Shown here: piece after piece, positions 54,401 through 64,000 of the stretch
Numbering within the stretch: position 1 is the first letter of the stretch
Layout: every line of letters starts with the position of its first letter
Origin: Chrysomallon squamiferum
Lineage: Eukaryota > Mollusca > Gastropoda > Neomphalida > Peltospiridae
Length of the DNA: 64,000 nucleotides
Assembly (NCBI GenBank): GCA_012295275.1
Contig: CM022671.1
Coordinates: forward strand, 10,981,237-11,045,236
Direction of reading: 5' to 3'
Notes under the pieces: model-generated
What the model was told of the DNA's origin: nothing
Database searches by the model: none
What the model saw: the letters and a program-made list of their open reading frames with translations, nothing else
Position numbers and translations under genes: made by a program

Positions 54401-55701
54401 AAAGAAAAACTTTAATTATTTATTTAAAAAAAAATGTATTATAATTTTATTTTGTTTTAATTTTTAGCTTTTCTCTAATATATAGCAAAATAGAAAAATA
54501 AAATCTGTTGAATATATATATATTAATGTTTCTGTCATATTAAAATGTTGTAAATATCGTGAACTGTTTTCTAAAAAGATATCCGTATTTGTTACAGTCC
54601 ACAGATAAATGTCATGATAAAATTAATTAATTTGAATCGTGAGTTTTCTCTGACTTGTTCCAGCTGCCACAGTGTTTGTGTCTGCACATTCAGAGGACTC
54701 AGTGGATAAACAACAGTGTCCCCGTGAAGCGCTACGACTACATCTCTTTTCCTGAAATCCTGCCCATGGATGAGTTTGTGTACACAAAAAACAGTCGTAA
54801 AGATCTGGACAACCGTCACGGCTTGTTTGGTGGCAAAGATTCCACTTTGGACTTACTGAGGTAAGTGACATCAGCAAAGAGAAATACAGTAATAACCTAA
54901 GTTCTGTTGAAGATCTGCTAACAACATCAAGTTCAGTGATTAGTTTTTTCCTTTCATGTTCAGATTAATCATTTTTAAATTTCTGACAAGTTCTTGTTTT
55001 ATTATATGTTTTAAGTGAAATATCTAATAAGGCAAGCTGGGTGATTTATGGCTATACAAATTTTTTTTTTTTTAAATATTATTTTTTATATTTTGTCGAT
55101 TTATCACATAAAAATCAAAATATATTTAATATTTATTACGTTTGATAGTAATAAGTATTACAAATTAAAGAACATTTACTCCTGAAGGAACTTTTAAAAA
55201 AAACATTCAATAACTTTTTAAAAGGTTCTTACAAATATTTCATTATCAGTGCAAATATTGATAATAAGATTACAAATGCTGTTGTTTATGATTTTGTTTA
55301 CTAAAACCACTGGTTTGTTGTGTTGTAGGTTTGGAAGCAGCACGGGTCGCGTGGCGTGCACATCGGCTCCTGTCAACCTGCTCCGCACACTCAACCACGA
55401 CAGCCACACCATCGGCGGCCTGTCACTGCGCCATGGGCTGACTAGTGGACAGGGTGACGTCAACCACAACGGCCCAGTGGTGAAGGCGAGAACGGAGTTC
55501 ACGTACAAGCTGGCGTCAGTGATAGCTCACATTGGAGATGAGTACTGCGGACACTTCGTGGCGTACCGGCGAGCGCCACCTGTCACGCAAGGCAAGCTGG
55601 GGGAGACGTGGCTGTACACGTCAGACGCCACCGTGCGCAGGGTGACGAGGGAGGAGGTGCTCGGCTCAGAGGCTTACATGTTGTTCTATGAGAGGATCTA
55701 G
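51421..55701 (+). CDS. USP30: Ubiquitin carboxyl-terminal hydrolase 30
   Basis: Eight exons: 51421-51544, 52414-52593, 52778-52884, 53071-53169, 53540-53743, 54049-54198, 54664-54860 and 55329-55701. All are bounded by AG/GT and in phase, giving 477 residues (human USP30 has 517). The enzyme removes ubiquitin from mitochondrial outer-membrane and peroxisomal proteins and opposes PINK1/Parkin mitophagy. Residues 12-32 form the N-terminal membrane anchor (ALIGGAAAAVAAGFYVFFGP) followed by a basic KGKSKRK patch, as in the family. Catalytic Cys is C54 in ENLGNTCF, His is H429 in YCGHFVAYRR, and the third residue is S452 in YTSDATVRR, matching the Ser of the unusual Cys-His-Ser triad. Zinc-ribbon cysteines C212/C215 and C261/C264 are all present. 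DAHELF and LFDSLSLSLP are conserved. The start is the ATG just before the anchor; an acceptor-like ATTTTAG two bases upstream suggests a further 5' exon. It is shorter than the human protein mainly before the His box. Confidence 0.97.
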
Positions 55702-55759
55702 TCAGTGTCTCGTCTCTTCACCTGGTGGGAATCATAACTGTCTTTGGGGTTTATTTTAA

Positions 55760-55818
55760 AATAAAGGTGTAGACTGTGGATGATAGATTTCTTACTGTGG
55801 GGTTTATTTTTAAATAAA
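55760..55818 (+). terminator. USP30: USP30 poly(A) signals
   Basis: Two AATAAA hexamers, at 55760-55765 and 55813-55818, lie 60 and 110 bp after the stop. Both are followed by GT-rich sequence, as expected for a short 3' UTR. Confidence 0.65.
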
Positions 55819-57574
55819 ACTTGTTTGTGTTGTTGGTGTATGCTGCCTGTGGAACAAAATCGTGAAAATCTTTTTACATTTAAATTTCTTCATTGTTTAT
55901 ATGTGCTATAAATATAATTCCTTAATTATATCTTACTGTGATTAATTTCATTAACATAGGAATATTTGTTTGCCTCAGTTATTTAGTAAATTATGCATCC
56001 ATGGACATTCACCTTCAGATTATCAGAAGTAATTTTTTTCTGTTTTCAATTTCACGTCCTGCATTAACTGTTAATTAGGCTCTCTGTTTTCATGAAAGGA
56101 GCATTGAATTAAAATTTGTGAAAGTGTATTTATGATGTTCACGTATATGTTTGTGATCATTAGTTTTGTTTTATTTTTTATTATATGTTTCTTACAGATT
56201 TTGTTTCAGTGAAATAGAGTAGAATAGTAGTGTATATTATTGTTACAAGATTAATCATTACAAGAGAAATTATTATTGGGATAGTCTTATTTTAATTGAT
56301 TATAACAAAATTAAAACATAGTATATTAGTTATTTCATTTAAATGCAGCCATAAATTTTCCAGAAATACAGGAAGTATAAGTTTAAAATGTCAGATATGT
56401 GTGTATTAATCACATGCTTTGAAACCAGTAAATATGTAATATAAAACAGTGAGATTATTTCACTGAAATTAAAGTTTTAATTTACAAGATAGCTAAAACT
56501 ATTGAAACTGTTTAAATGATATTTTAAAATGCTTGTAAATAACAGTCAGTGAAAAAAGAAAGAAACCTAAGCTTGTATATATATATATATATGTACGTAT
56601 GTATTATGTGTGTATGTTTTTGTTTATTTATATATAAATATATACATTTAAAAATAATTTACAGATAAAGAATTTTGAATAAAAATATTTATTTTCTATA
56701 TTGTAAAAACAATAATAGAAACCTTCTTTCATAAAGAAAACTAGCTTCTTTATTTTATATACATCATAAAATTTATTGTTTTAAAATCTTGGTTTTTTTT
56801 GTTGTTTTTTTGTAATTTTTGTTATTTTTTATATTAAATATGGTTACTGATGTTTGAAATTTCACCAGATTATTTTATTTCTTTCTTTCATGTTTTACAT
56901 ACATAAAATGTTATTTTCCTTGTTTTACAAAAATGGCAAGAATGATTTCCCCTTAATACTAAAATTAAATTGATATTAATTTTTTTATTTATCAGTGTTG
57001 GAGAAAATGTAGTGCAGAGTGCTGTTATTTTATATTTGTGCCTCTCAGATTCTTGATTGATTATTTTGGTATTGTGTACTGTGAACTTGGATTATGCAAT
57101 TCTGATAACCAAAGAGCTGCGTTTTTGTCAATGTTGTAAAGTTCTCAAAACAAACTTGATTAATGTTCACAAGTATAAAAGAATTCATCTTGGTTTGAGT
57201 TACTTCTGAACATGGCTACACATAATTAGTAACTGACATTTTTTTTACCTACACCACTTTTAATCCCAACTATAAAAAAACAAGCTGAGTTAGTGCTTTG
57301 TGTTGTTTTCTGTACATGTCATTGTTATGCATTTGAATGTAATAAATTAATTTATCTTTATATTTTATTCGTTTTGTGATTATAGAAGAGCCATCATCTG
57401 AAGGATTTGAACATTACAGGTGTCTGACATTGTGTGCACTTGATCAAAACACTAAGAATATGAATTTATTTATTCATTTACAGTTCAGTGAAGTAACAGT
57501 TACTTTTACCACATTCGAGGACAACGTTTAATGCCAGTTATCAATTGTCAGATCATTATCTAAGCTATTTTTCA
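55819..57574. other. Intergenic space between convergent genes
   Basis: AT-rich, with short T and TA runs and no open frame of note. It contains the 3' UTR ends of USP30 (+) and the guanylyl cyclase (-). Confidence 0.6.
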
Positions 57575-57580
57575 TTTATT
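57575..57580 (-). terminator. Possible poly(A) signal of the guanylyl cyclase gene
   Basis: TTTATT on the plus strand reads AATAAA on the minus strand, about 50 bp after the TAA at 57630-57628. Other TTTATT copies occur further on, so the site in use is uncertain. Confidence 0.4.
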
Positions 57581-57627
57581 AAGTGGTGCAGAAGTTAAAA
57601 CGTACAACATGTTTCGGATAGAAGAAA

Positions 57628-64000
<6,373 letters not shown>

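Overview
This is a eukaryotic, intron-rich, AT-rich animal genome window. Gene content and style (long introns, dense di-, tri- and tetranucleotide repeats, several minisatellites, GT-AG introns, AATAAA signals) suggest an invertebrate, and I would guess a lophotrochozoan, most likely a mollusc. That placement is an inference from style and gene content, not a proof. Four protein-coding loci can be reconstructed by joining exons at matching splice phases.

Layout. (1) 2519-4095, + strand: the 3' two exons of an immunoglobulin-like protein; its 5' end was not found. (2) About 4.2-25.7 kb: mostly non-coding DNA with many microsatellites, a 20-bp minisatellite (21.76-22.37 kb), two copies of a ~400-bp dispersed repeat with (AAT)n tails, a tRNA-like relic and one orphan exon-like segment (19287-19375). 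(3) 25.7-44.7 kb, + strand: a candidate secreted prohormone or neuropeptide precursor. Its signal-peptide exon is at 35278-35350 and its mature-peptide exon at 44257-44711. A GC-richer, CCAAT/CRE-bearing segment ending in a strong donor at 25994 may be its promoter and first non-coding exon. The 8.9-kb coding intron holds a 36-bp minisatellite (37.08-37.59 kb) and a large 42-bp minisatellite complex (37.8-39.7 kb). (4) 44.7-51.4 kb: non-coding, repeat-rich. (5) 51421-55701, + strand: a complete eight-exon USP30 orthologue (mitochondrial outer-membrane deubiquitinase). (6) 57628-64000, - strand: nine exons of a receptor-type guanylyl cyclase, cut by the right edge of the window inside its kinase-homology domain. 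It is convergent with USP30, and 1.9 kb separates the two stop codons.

The loci do not form a pathway. USP30 acts at mitochondria and peroxisomes, the guanylyl cyclase makes cGMP at the plasma membrane, and the prohormone and Ig-like protein would be secreted. The most novel item is the prohormone gene: a 175-residue precursor with a signal peptide, basic cleavage sites and two Gly-basic amidation signatures, which I could not assign to a known peptide family. Next in interest are the repeat-built C-terminal tail of the guanylyl cyclase and the 42-bp minisatellite with open frames on the minus strand.
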